From NCBI GenBank assembly GCA_009809945.1, contig WTPW01000851.1, positions 137,138 through 201,137 of the forward strand: a stretch of 64,000 nt of DNA, given 5' to 3'. Shown in pieces: positions 1 to 10,852 of this stretch (position 1 is its first letter; each line of letters starts with the position of its first letter). The translations under genes and the position numbers were made by a program. This DNA is from Gigaspora margarita (taxonomy: Eukaryota > Glomeromycota > Glomeromycetes > Diversisporales > Gigasporaceae). The notes beneath the pieces were generated by a model. That model saw nothing but the letters and a program-made list of their open reading frames with translations. It was not told the origin of the DNA and ran no database searches.

Positions 1-904
1 TGAAACGATTCTTATTAATTACAAAAATAAAATTACAGAATTATCTTTTATATTGTATATTTGAAAAAATTTTTTCTCTTATCTATTTTAATTCTATTTT
101 CTACTTTATCTGCACTGATATGTTGTTAAATTTAACAGGTAAATTTTTTGAATAAAATACAAATATCACTCTATAGTTTTGTTCTTTGAACCTTATTGCT
201 AATATTTTCAAAGTTTTGACTTAGAACTATTTGTTATTAAGGTTGTACATCTAATCAAACTTGAGAAATAGAGGTGTTTATAGGTTATATGAACATCTAT
301 TTCAATTAAAAAAATGCATGCTTTAAAAAATATAAAAAAATAATCAATATGATTTGGTAAATTGATAATCAATCTGGTTATATAAAAACCTTTGATATTA
401 AATTTTTATATGGTACTATATATAATTTTAATTTACATAGTATATTATATACTCTAATACTTCGTTGTGGCCTGTGTATCTAAAAATAATGTGGTCCATT
501 ATTATATGTGATTAGTTAGTTAAAGAAAATCATATAAAAATCTGTCTTATTAGAAATTTATACTCAAAAATCTCTGATTATTGATTTTTATATAATACCA
601 CATAAAATTTAATCTAATGTTTCATTACTTTGTGCATAGCACAAAAATTTTTATTAAAATAAGCTTGCATCCCTAGATTATTTTCAATAAAAAATTTTGG
701 ACATTGAACAATGTCTGTATTCACTATATATCTGTATCTGACAATTATTGTACAGACAATGTCTAGTGACAATCAATTTACTCAAATATAATTTGAATAC
801 AGACTTTGAACAGTGTCTGAAAATGTTTAGTTCGTCCAAAATAGCTTGGACTATATTTAATAACAATACTGTATATGGTTATGGCAAGATTCTGAACAAT
901 CTAC
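1..904. other. AT-rich intergenic DNA, no gene recognised
   Basis: No convincing coding frame, RNA gene or transposon end was found. The two short overlapping open frames near 684-933 lie on opposite strands around an inverted repeat (CAGACTTTGAACAGTGTCTG and its partner near 700-830) and look like by-products of that palindrome. The palindrome itself may be a MITE remnant. Confidence 0.5.
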
Positions 905-1200
905 AGAGGGTAAGGTTTTACAAAAATTACTAAATATAGAAAGATCTGCAAAAAGTCAAAAATAAGCAAACTAATTACTATAAATTAGGGGTTAGTTAAA
1001 GTGAAGTTAACTCAATATATGATTTGCATATGAATTCTTGATATCTATATATAAAAACTCTTCTAACTGATCTAAAAGGTAAATTTAACCCTAACTAAAT
1101 TTCACTCTGCTTTAACTAACCTTTATAAATAGAAATAATTTGTACAAAAAAGACCAAAAATAAGCAAACTAATACTCTATCTCTTTTTATATTGTTTGGG
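905..1200. mobile_element. Remnant of the AGGACCCC-type MITE, carrying an inserted MITE
   Basis: The interior words AAGATCTGCAAAAAGTC and AAAAATAAGCAAACTAAT match the interior of the intact 180-bp element at 25764-25943. A separate small element at about 990-1121 interrupts it: its ends GGTTAGTTAAAG and CTTTAACTAACC are inverted repeats, and the flanks repeat TATAAAT. The outer ends of the host element are eroded and their limits are estimates. Confidence 0.5.
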
Positions 1201-1559
1201 ATCCTGCTATAGCCACATATAAATTAATCTTGATTTTATTTAAATAATAAATTTTTAAAATAGATTAAATAAACTAGTTTTATGGTAATACAAGTCTAAA
1301 AATAGTTAGTTTTTTAATTTTTTTTATATATTTTATATAGTAAAATATAATAAAATATATAAAATTTTAATAAAATTTAATTTTTTATAACTTTTTATCT
1401 TTGTAATTTATTGCTATAGCAATATATTGCTTTCTTATTACAATCTAATATTGACAACCTGCAACTCTACTTGCTCAATACTCTAAAGCAGACCAAACAC
1501 ACAATCTGGTTAGCACACAATCTTAAAACAAAACAGGAACAAAACAACAAAATCAAATT

Positions 1560-4020
1560 TTATACAAACTACTGCTATTAGGACATGTAAGATAATATAG
1601 GCAGAATGATTAATAGCATATTGCATAGACAAGAAGATCCTGTATATACAGATAAAATTATTCTAATCAACAGAATCTTTATTGAAAAAAAAGAGATCAA
1701 CATTTTTATTTTGAATATTAGAAAAAAAGAAACCCAAAACAATACATATGAAAAAGAGTGGACAGAAGCTTATATGCAAATAGAAAAAATCGATACAACA
1801 ATCTATAATTCAGTTCTTGATCCCTTTACACTAAATAAAATACAAGAAACTATAAATAAGGTACCAAAAGATAAAGCTACTGGACTACTAGGAATAAACA
1901 AAGTACTATAACACCTTTCTTAATTTGCAGTCGCCTACTTATAGATAATCTTTATCACATGATTGAACTTAAAATAATACTAAATCAGTAACTAAAATCA
2001 AATATTTGGCCAATTCCAAAAAAAAAACAGATACGACTATGATCTCTGTACTATAAGGCCTATAATACTAATAGACTACACAAGAAAATCTTTACTAAGA
2101 TAATAAATAATAGACTCATTTCAGTAATAAGATACTATAAAATACTATTACCTTATAACTTTGCTGCATTCCTACACCAATCTATTCTACAACTAATTGC
2201 CCAACTAAACCATAAGATAATCATATCTAATTCTATGAATTTTTTTTGTCACATATAACATTCTTCAAAAGATTGTATTTATTTGTAAAATTTAGTATAA
2301 TAAATATATAATCAATTTATTATTTAACTATAAAATTTTTTTATATTTTATATACTAAAAAATTTTTTAATAATAAAAGTTACAACTTGTATAATTTATA
2401 AAATTTTAAAAATTACAGTTCTAATTTCATAAATATATAATAGATATAATTTTTTGTTAAATAAATTGAACAAAGTTTACTAAGTAATATGTTTGTTATA
2501 CTAAATTACATATAATATAAAATTTTAACAGAGATTAGACAAGATTTTATTAATAAATTGACTGCTTAATTTAAGGTATGCATAAAAAATCAATTTTATT
2601 TCCATGGACCATATATTTTGGGACTCTGTGATTTGATTTGGATAATTTTGGTACCATTCGAATCATTTTACTGAGATGATTCAAATGATACTAAAATTAT
2701 TCAAATTGGATTATAGAGTCATGTGATATACAATAGATTTAATTATGGAAAACACCTTATATCTTTGGATCCTATAATCCAATTTGGATGATTTTAGCTC
2801 TATTAGATTTGTCTTAGTAAGGCAATTTGAATGATACCAAAATCCTCCAAATCAGATCACAGAATCATTAGATACACTATCCTATGAAAATATATTTGAT
2901 CTCAAAAAATAATAAATTATCTTATATCTCAGGATATTGTGATCTAATTTGGCTAATTTTGTACCATTAGAATCATCTCAGTAAAGCAATTCAAATGATA
3001 CTAAAATTACCCAAATTAGATTATGAAATTATAAGATATTATAAAATTATAATCCACAGAATTAGAGATAATCTCCATAATTAGGTATAATCACCTTATA
3101 CTTGAAGATGCCATAACGAACCTAAAGGAAATTTGGATTTTTATGCAGTACATATCAAAAGTCTTTGATTCAGTTCATATTCAAACCCTAGAAAAAGTAT
3201 TACAAATATGGCTAAACTACTAATATATCTTCTATCTCACTGTTCATACAAAGTAATTTCTAATCACAGTTTTACAAAAGAATACACAGTTCTAGATAGT
3301 ATCAACCAAGGAGAAACTTTCTCATCTCTCCTATAGAAAATGTACTATGACTCCTTTATAACTACAATATACCAACACTTTTAAGATTATAAGAGCTTAA
3401 TCTTTATAAATTCACCAAAAACTATTAGAACTACAGTTATAGCATATATGGATGACTTCTATAGATTGCCCAGACAAAATAAATGCTCTTTCAAATTCTA
3501 ATACTGCAACAAAGTTTTACAAATACAACAATATTAAGTAAATCCAGCAAAATCCTTCCTACTAACAAATTTTACCTCTTTGATACCTCTATAGAATTTA
3601 ATAGTACAAAAATTAGAGCACTAAAAAAAGAAAAACTCTTAAAATACCTTTGGAGCTTGGTTCTCTACCAATAAAACACAAACATATGTACAAAAACTAA
3701 GTATACTATGCCAAAAGCAACAACAAACTTTAAAAAAACCAATTCACTAAAGTCACAGAAAAACAAACTATTTATATAATAAACTGAGGCATTATTCTCA
3801 TCTTCAATACTGCCTTTACTCTTTATACTTAAACCTATCACAACTTTTGCTCTTACAAGAATATGCACAAGCCTGATCAGATGCAAGAGCAAACTAGTAA
3901 AGAGGATACCTAACTCCTTCTTATTCTGTCCCAATATATATGCCTTGATAAACCTAATACAAAAGCAATATTCAACTCTAACCACCACACTGCTAAAGGA
4001 ACTAAATTACCCAGACTTTT
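1560..4020 (+). pseudogene. Decayed LINE (reverse transcriptase region), 5' truncated
   Basis: This is a fossil non-LTR retrotransposon read on the plus strand in several frames. The open stretch 1606-1911 holds the segment that lies just upstream of LINE reverse transcriptase, ending in a KDKATGLLGI-like motif (family form KAPGxDGI). Palm-domain pieces follow: FMQYISKVFDSV (motif A, near 3150), NQGETFSSLL (motif B, near 3310) and AYMDDF (motif C, near 3440). Many stops and frame changes separate them. A palindromic MITE at about 2270-3105 splits motif A from upstream sequence, and a fold-back element begins where the LINE similarity ends. It is much older than the LINE at 26-30 kb, where these motifs sit in one long frame. 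Some motif words are shared with that LINE, but subfamily placement is uncertain. Confidence 0.75.
2270..3105. mobile_element. Palindrome-rich MITE inserted in the LINE
   Basis: Three units of the form GGTACCATTCGAATCA - spacer - TGATTCAAATGATACC recur near 2650, 2800 and 2960, each a small imperfect palindrome centred on a GAGAC/GTCTC-like core. The LINE frame breaks at about 2240 and resumes at about 3110 with the next expected motif. The same unit builds the elements at 24, 33, 34 and 46 kb. The element has decayed and its exact ends were not pinned. Confidence 0.55.
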
Positions 4021-4470
4021 ATGGGCTGATTTTTGGAATTTATAAGTAGAGTGTATTTTTTAAAAACTTTAAAGCTAAATAACCTTTGATATACTGGCCA
4101 GTTTTAAATGATTTTACTACCAAAATGTTCATCTCTTTGAGACGATTCCAACGAGCCCAAAATCATTAAATCCAATCACAGGATCATAAGATAATGCACT
4201 GTCAAATAGTTATGCACCTAGAGGGTGGAACCCATTGGTTAGACCATGTCTAACCAATGGTTCTACCCTCTAGGTGCGTTACTATTTGATAGCACATTAT
4301 CTCACGATCCTGTGATTGGATTTAATGATTTTGGGCTCGTTGGAATCGTCTCAAAGAGATGAACATTTTGGTAGTAAAATCATTTAAAACTGACTAGTAT
4401 ATTAAAGATTATTTAGCTTTAAAGTTTTTAAAAAATATGCTCTATTTATAAATTCTAAAAATTGGCCATT
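4021..4470. mobile_element. 450-bp fold-back element
   Basis: The left half from TTTTTGGAATTTATAA is the near-perfect reverse complement of the right half ending TTATAAATTCTAAAAA. The dyad centres near 4246 in TTAGACCATGTCTAA. Each arm contains the ACCAAAATG-TTCATCTC-TTTGAGACGATTC unit. It encodes no protein and would be mobilised in trans if at all. Arm identity is high, so insertion is more recent than the LINE it follows. Confidence 0.8.
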
Positions 4471-4499
4471 ATGGTAAATTCTTATAATATATTTTATTG

Positions 4500-4740
4500 A
4501 ATTAATTTTAGAATTAGGGTTATTTTAAGTCTGGGTTAGAGAGGTTTTAGATTATAATATATAAGCAAAATTGCCTTCCCGACATTTTTAATTAAAACAC
4601 CAAGGTAGGTTTAGACTACTATTTTTTGTATTTTTTAAAGTTTTTGCTTCTCTTTTTTGTTTGCTTTGCTGAAGATCATCAAAATTCGATAATTTGATTG
4701 GCCAATTGTCACATGATTCTACTCCGCTTCCCTAAAAATA
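4500..4740 (+). mobile_element. Partial copy of the 285-bp MULE-like MITE
   Basis: The interior words AGGTTTTAGATTATAAT, CACCAAGGTAGGTTTAGACT and GATCATCAAAATTCGAT match the intact element at 6087-6372 in the same order. The right end TCTACTCCGCTTCCCT is eroded and the left end is missing or merged with the preceding fold-back element. Confidence 0.6.
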
Positions 4741-5640
4741 AACAAAAATTCAGGGGTAAAATTTAGGTTTCACAGACAAATAATCGCCATTTTCTCAAAA
4801 TGGAAAACCCTCTTCAAAGATAGGTTTTTCTAGTCCATTGCCCTTAACGCACCCACATGATAAACCAATCAGATCGTAGGATCGGGTGTAATGTAAAATA
4901 GAACGATATTTTTAAACAATCGCTTGTAGCTTATATTTTTGTTTATGAAACCACTCTTCATGCTCTAACAAAAAAATTCCTTGCAAAATTTTACTATAAA
5001 GCTCCTACTTTCGCCCATGCATTACTCTCACCTCACCCTAACCCTAACTATAAAAAAATGGGTTGTTTTGGTTGGTTTGATTTCATGCACCAGTGCAAAA
5101 TAATAAAATTCTTTAAGAAAATAAATTTGATCCTTTTCGTTCTTTAATTATAATGATAGAGTTTATTTTCGCAACTATAATTTTATTGGCAAACTCGCAT
5201 CCGATAGATTCTGAAATTATTGTTACACAAACTATTTATATGGGCAATTGAAATTTTGATATATGATTTTAGTCTAAAAACTGGCAATTTTACCATCCAT
5301 TTAACTATAAAAAGTTAAACTTAAGGTACCCCCATTTATAAGTAAAAGTTCTTCGTTTTGAGTGTTTCTAGCAGAAAATCTTTTCTAATTGTTTTCAATC
5401 GCTTTCCCCAGAAAGTTTCATAATAGCAAAAGTAGGGCGTTTGGTAATTGGCAGAGTTTACTGAGTTTCTACTACGTTCAAATTATGAAGTCAAACAATA
5501 GATTTATAAATTGTTAAACCGTGAGTGTTATGCTAACATAAAATTTTATACATTTATTAAACAGGTTACGCATTATAAATACTTTAACACGATTTATTTT
5601 ACCCGAACTACGACACAAATTTGTATTCTATATCAAACTA
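4741..5640. other. Intergenic DNA with MITE debris
   Basis: The part 4830-5110 contains an ACCAATCAGATCG...GGTGTAATG block, an AAAAAATTCCTTGCAAAATT block and a CCCTAACCCTAACTA tract. The same order occurs, more diverged, in the MITEs at 11714-12004 and 14363-14622, so this is probably an old relative. No ends were identified. 5110-5640 shows nothing I can assign. Confidence 0.4.
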
Positions 5641-6026
5641 CCTCTAATATGTAATTACAGTAGTATAGACTATGGAGTAGTAACATGTTGGATGTAACGT
5701 GTTTTCAGTAAAATCTAATGGTTGAAAAAATAATAAAATTACTTTAATATTAAAATGCTTTACTTTTATTAATAATAAACTCATTTTTTCATGTAATTTC
5801 GCGTATCGAAAGAATTTGTAATTGATTTGATTGGTCAATCATCATGTTTGGATCTATATCAATTAACCAATCACACAAATGTTATTACCCGTGATTTTCC
5901 GTAAAAATGCGAGTTTCTTCATTTCTTCTATGCTTTTATTGGCTAATTGTCATATGCTTGCGCATATGACCAATCATAAAGCAATATTCAATTTCATGTG
6001 ATCTACCAATCACGAGAAAGTTGGGT
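5641..6026. other. Upstream region of the 12-exon gene
   Basis: No coding sequence was recognised. The short minus-strand frame at 5644-5838 shows no motif. A near-palindrome TGTCATATGCTTGCGCATATGACCA lies near 5947-5972 and could be a regulator-binding site or chance. Similarity to the second gene copy starts only at the TATA box, so upstream regulatory DNA is not shared between the copies. Confidence 0.35.
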
Positions 6027-6036
6027 TATATAAAAG
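6027..6036 (+). promoter_or_regulatory. TATA box of the 12-exon gene
   Basis: TATATAAAAG is followed by TATTAGAGATGCA. In the second gene copy the reverse complement of 51400-51420 reads CCTATAAAAGTATTAGAGAT followed directly by the 5' leader, so this stretch is the conserved core promoter and leader. In this copy the leader is interrupted right after TTAGAGAT by the fold-back element, moving the TATA box about 1.4 kb from the ATG at 7448. Confidence 0.6.
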
Positions 6037-6046
6037 TATTAGAGAT

Positions 6047-7407
6047 GCAAATCTTACGTTTTTGATACTCCTGCACTTACTTTTTTGGGTGGTCCTTAAA
6101 GCGGGGCAGATCACATGACATACCGTTTTTCCCGTTTTTCATTAACTTTAGGGTTAGGGCCCACCTTAGATTAGGGTTAGAGAAGTTTCTATAGGTAAAA
6201 TTACCTCCCCGCCATTTTTTGTTAATGCTCCAAGGTGGGTTTAGACTACAGTTTCTTCTATTTTTCGCATTTTTTCGCTTGTTTTGCTTCGTCGGGCTGA
6301 TCCGGGATCATCAAATTTTAACAATTTGATTGGTTAATTATGACGTAATCTGCCCCGCTTTAAGGGACCCCCTTTTTTGATACTGATCGACATGAAAATC
6401 CCAGTAAAAATAAGAATTTTCAAAANTTTGAGCGAAGATATCTTGGCAACCATAAGACCAAATTTGGTAAAAAAATTTTTATTTGAATTCTATGGCTTCA
6501 TAGAATTCAAATAAAAAAAAATTCATCGAATTTAGTCAAGTGGTTGTCGAGTTATCTTCGCTCAAAGTCAGAGAAAATCAAAACGCCTATCAAAATATAA
6601 GCTGCGCCAAATTTTTTATCTAACTTTGAGCGAAGATACCTCGACAACCATCTGACCAAATTTGATAAAACTTTTTTTTTTGAATTCTATAGCTTCATAT
6701 AATTCAAATAAAAAAATTTTTATCGTATTTAGTCAAGTGGTTGTCAAGATATCTTCGCTCAAAGTCAAAACTATCAAAATAGAAGCTGCGCCAAATTTTT
6801 TTCTAAATTTGAGCGAAGATATCTTGACGACCATCTAACCAAATTTGATAAAACTTTTTTTATATGAATTTTATAAAGCCATAGAATTCAAATAAAAAAG
6901 TTTTATCGAATTTGATTAGATGGTCGTCAAGACATCTTCGCTCAAATTTAGAAAAAAATTTGGCGCAGCTTCTATTTTGATAGTTGTTTTGATTTTTTTT
7001 CTAACTTTGAGCGAAGATATCTTGACAACCACTTGACTAGATTCGATAAAAATTTTTTTATTTGAATTATATGAAGCTATAGAATTCAAAAAAAAAGTTT
7101 TATCAAATTTGGTCAGATGGTTGTCGAGGTATCTTCGCTCAAAGTTAGATAAAAAATTTGGCGCAGCTTCTATTTTGATAGGCGTTTTGATTTTCTCTGA
7201 CTTTGAGCGAAGATAACTCGACAACCACTTGACTAAATTCGATGGATTTTTTTTTATTTGAATTCTATGAAGCCATAGAATTCAAATAAAAATTTTTTTA
7301 CCAAATTTGGTCTTATGGTTGCCAAGATATCTTCGCTCAAAGTTTTGAAAATTCTTATTTTTACTGGGATTTTCATGTCGATCAGTATCAAAAAAGTAAG
7401 TGCAGGC
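6047..7407. mobile_element. Fold-back (MULE-like) transposon in the gene leader
   Basis: Both ends carry the inverted repeat CCTGCACTTACTTTTTT...GATACTGATCGACATGA, and the arms continue pairing for about 500 bases each to a centre near 6886. The flanks repeat ATTAGAGA(T/C), 9 bp, and the second gene copy shows the empty site with one copy of this word. A 9-bp duplication with very long inverted ends suggests a Mutator-like family. Each arm is itself made of hairpins bounded by TTTGAGCGAAGATATCTT and its complement: five hairpins, symmetric about the third. The left 23 bases (6047-6069) look like a duplicated or eroded end. Short frames inside it, including one at 6916-7224, are by-products of the palindrome. 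Confidence 0.85.
6087..6372 (+). mobile_element. 286-bp MULE-like MITE nested in the fold-back transposon
   Basis: The terminal inverted repeats are GGTCCTTAAAGCGGGGCAGA on the left and TCTGCCCCGCTTTAAGGGAC on the right. It splits the left end of the larger fold-back element, which reads continuously when this segment is skipped. The interior has GGGTTAGGGCCC / TTAGGGTTAGAG telomere-like words, CCAAGGTGGGTTTAGACTAC and a GATTGGTTAAT box. Relatives lie at 4500-4740 and 37150-37428. It has no coding capacity. Confidence 0.85.
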
Positions 7408-7447
7408 ATTAGAGACACACCGATCAAAACAAATTTCTAATTCCATA

Positions 7448-10439
7448 ATGTCGAGTGAACTACCAACAATAATAAAGGGAGCAATAGAAGAGTTTTTCGA
7501 TAAGAATCCAAATTGGACACTACTTGAGTTTCTTAATTACAGAGCAGAAGCTAGTGATTTTACATATGATAAGGGGAGTGAGCATAAATTATACCGGGAG
7601 GCATTGAAAATATTATCCAAAGATCACATTAAGGCTCACGCAAGCTTTTTAAAGTTTGAGGTAATATATTTTTATTACTGCTGAGATGAGTTCAAAGACT
7701 TGAGTAGGCTCAAGGGCTAGAATATGTTCCGGTCCTGGGGCAATTACGTGACATATTGACAAACCCCGAGTAGCTGGCGGAGCACATCTTGGCTGGTGAG
7801 AGTGAAAGATGTATTCCCTCGGGCGTTCTAGAATAGTTACATACTGGTAGTTACTGCTATAACGCAACCGGGTAGAGACATTCTAACTGGTTGTCAGGAC
7901 ATATTCCATGTTATAGTCTACTCAATCTTTAATTTTGGTTATACGTTTCAAATAAAATATTATTTAATCTTACAGCAATTTCATATTCCCTATTTTATCA
8001 GAATGAGAAGTCATCTAAAGGTGTTGAAGTTTTCTGGTCTGAAGTTAAAAAACTGGTTTATGAAAAACAAATTAGTGTCATAAGAGTAAGAGGAATATTT
8101 TATACATTTGTACATTTTAGTTTCAAATAACAATACGTTGATCTTAACTATCAACATGATTTTTTTTTACAAGGCTGATGGCATCTTAAATATTTTTAAA
8201 GCAACAAATAAAAGTCAGCAACATGTTATGAATATTCAACACCAAGATCTCAGTGACTTATATTCGAATGTACAGGTAATTAACATGTTTTTTTTTTTAT
8301 TGCACAGTAATTTTCAAGCGTTTATAGATTTATTTGATATATCAGATATCATTTAGAATGTGCCAACAATTGTATTGAATACAAATCAAAATATGTATAC
8401 TACTCCTTGTCCGATAAGACATCAATCGGAAGATTATCCAAAAGGTGAACCAAGGCCGAAAAGACTAGCAGTAGCAAAAACTGATGGCAAATTTTTTGTA
8501 CCACTCGGAACTTATAATAATACTGTTAGTACATTTCGCAGCTTTTGCTGAGATTTGTCTTTATTGAATTTCTTGTGACAGTACATATGTATATATTTTT
8601 TTCATTCATTTTTTGACCAAAACTGATTGACATTTACATTTACAAAGAATAAAAATGATGATGACGAATATGAAGAGAGTGATGATGAAAGCGAAGACGA
8701 ATTGACATTAAATACAGAAAAATTAGCGTTTGATGATTATATAGGGCAAAACGAAAAACCTGTAAGTGACTTTCAACTTGTAGTTTAAATTTCTGAAATA
8801 ATTTCTCTAAATAATAGCAATTTTTAGTTTATTTTTAAAGACAAAAATACTTCATTATTGTTTAAGTCTTATCGATCCGATGTATTGGCTTTAGTAAAAG
8901 AGTCCAGTTTGTCCATTACAAAAAATTATCGCGAGATCTTGTAAGTAGAATTTTTGCAGAGTAGAATAATTCTAGTATTAAATAATGCTACTTTTTGAAA
9001 CTTTAGAAGCCTCTCTCATATTTTTCTGTTACAAATCGATGACTACTCTGATTTGCAAACAAAAAAATTCTCTAGGATATACTCGAGAACTTAAGAAAGG
9101 ATATAAAATCGAATATTCTTGGAAAAGAAAGATTATCTAGATTATCTAAAGATATTAAGTCAATTCTTCGAGAATATATTGAAGTATGATATATTCCTTT
9201 AAACAGATTTATTTATATTAAGCATTTATTCATAATTTTATTATAGATCGCTCTTGATGAAGAAGAAGGTGGACTCGACACACTTCGAAAATTAATAATA
9301 GAATCATATTCAAAAGAATTTGATATAGCGGAAGAACATGAACTTTTTCTAAAAATGCAATTATTATTTCAACAATTGTAAATATGATATTAAACATAAT
9401 TTTTTAGAAATTATCTATAAACATGATAAAGGTTTTCAATTGTCTTGTAGAGCCGATAATATTCCAATCCATTTATCGAAAGAAAAAATTAGTGAAGGCA
9501 CATTAGTAGCAAACATCATTAGTCCTATATTACGTGTTTTCTTTCACGATGCATCTATTCATCCCACAACATGGCCTAATACTTCAAGTAGTAGTGCTAA
9601 GGTTCGGAAGCTCGCCAATGATGACCCCACTCGTGCAAAGCAGCCGGACATGATTGGAAATATTCTTAACAATGGTATAATATATAAACTTTTTTATACA
9701 AAATGTAAACAAAAGATTTTTAAACAAGTTTCTTTAATATAAATTAGGAAAGTTTGTCCATGAGATGATGTACGGTGAAGTAACAGGCGAAGGCAAAAAT
9801 AATACAGAAAAAAAGAATTTGCTCGATCTCATTCGGTTAGGAATTTTTATGAAAGAATCAATTGATAATATTCTACAAAATACCTGTGTCAATTCCACCG
9901 TATTTGCATGGCAATCTATTGGTATGCTGGTTAATTTTCAAAAAAAAAAAAAAGGTTTAACAAGTGGTTTAATTTATGATCATAAATGTAATTAACAGTA
10001 ACAAAGTGGACAGGGTATTTTATGACTCTAATTGCACCTGGTATTTATTTAATGGTGGAAGTTGGTAGTGTAGAATTACCAAGATCCTTTGAAACCTGTA
10101 GCACGTTTTTAAATGGGTTGGATCTTTTGCGAACGTTTCAGGTATGACTACTGCTATATTGAAATTTTAATCAGTCAATTGATTTTTCATGCAATGGCTT
10201 TTTAGACAGCATATGAGCAAACATCAAAGAGAGTTCTAAAAGTAATAAACGAGAATAAAGAAGAGCATGAAAATCCAAAGGATGTTGAGTTTATAACATG
10301 GCGCCGGCCAACTTTGGGGACACCAGTATTCAAGAAAATCACCAAAACCACTGGCAGTCGTTATTGTAATAATTTAAGTAAGTCAACCGGATATCCGATA
10401 ATTATTCAGGCTGTCCGGATTGTAATTCTAGGAAGCTAA
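7448..10439 (+). CDS. 12-exon gene of unknown function, possible PD-(D/E)XK-like C-terminal domain
   Basis: Proposed exons: 7448-7660, 8002-8085, 8174-8275, 8357-8524, 8648-8761, 8828-8940, 9007-9183, 9247-9377, 9451-9674, 9748-9921, 9999-10141 and 10206-10439. All introns are GT-AG, and the junctions agree with the second copy at 48.7-51.4 kb. The start ATG (MSSELPTIIKGAIEEFF) follows the conserved leader; the stop is TAA at 10437. About 625 residues are expected. Exon 5 is acidic (NKNDDDEYEESDDESEDE). The C-terminal third contains QPDMIG, then MMYGEVTGEG, VFAWQSI, GYFMTLIAPGIYLMVEVGSV and RRPTLGTPVF. The PD...GEV spacing recalls PD-(D/E)XK nucleases, but the Lys is replaced by Thr, so this is only an inference. 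The exon 6 to 7 reading is one base short: near 9071-9075 the frame needs one more base, a lesion or sequencing error. The type of family is recognised as expanded in these fungi, not its role. Confidence 0.7.
7649..7867 (-). other. Conserved antisense open frame in intron 1
   Basis: This minus-strand frame inside intron 1 (MRYSSNYQYV... to PTQVFELIS) is also open in the second gene copy at 50970-51160. The core PRCAPPATRGLSICHVI is unchanged, and several of the differences I could read by eye are silent (CCA/CCG twice, GAG/GAA). The intron block is GC-richer than its surroundings. It also has a CTTGAG-TAGG-CTCAAG hairpin near 7700, so a structured RNA or an old insertion are alternatives. 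No start context, promoter or known domain was identified. Confidence 0.3.
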
Positions 10440-10700
10440 ATAAATTTCGAGAGTAATTGAGTTTTTTTTTATTAATTTTTTTTATTGTTTACTTTTTACC
10501 TTAGATATTTCTAATAGAAGTTAAATCAATTTATTATTGAAATATTTTATTTATTCAAGAATTTCTTATACTAGGCATTTTTATAACGAGTCAATTATAT
10601 TGAATAAAGTTTTTCAATAAATAAGGGATATTTTTTGTTGTTATTGAAGAGAGTGAATATCTCAATAGCAATTATCTATTAAATAATATTTTATAACACG
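10440..10700 (+). other. 3' flank of the 12-exon gene, shared with copy 2
   Basis: This AT-rich stretch contains an AATAAA right after the stop codon and a second AATAAA-like word near 10600-10620. Its reverse complement is found at 46885-47175 next to gene copy 2, so the duplicated block extends about 260 bp past the stop. Confidence 0.65.
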
Positions 10701-10852
10701 GCCGAAGACGGTGAACAAAGGTTATTCTTAATGTTGGTGGAGTAAAGGTAGAAGGGAATCTATACGCATTTTTGATTTTCTTTGTTCATGATTACACACA
10801 ATCTAGTACGAAACATATCGCTCGACGCTGACAAAAACATCCAGAAACTTTA

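Noticed and set aside
3665-3988. 107-codon minus-strand frame
   Set aside because: It is the antisense of the decayed LINE and has no conserved motif.
6916-7224. 102-codon minus-strand frame with repeated KIKTPIKIEAAPNFLSN
   Set aside because: It lies in the fold-back element; the peptide repeat follows the DNA palindrome and its spacers, not selection on a protein.
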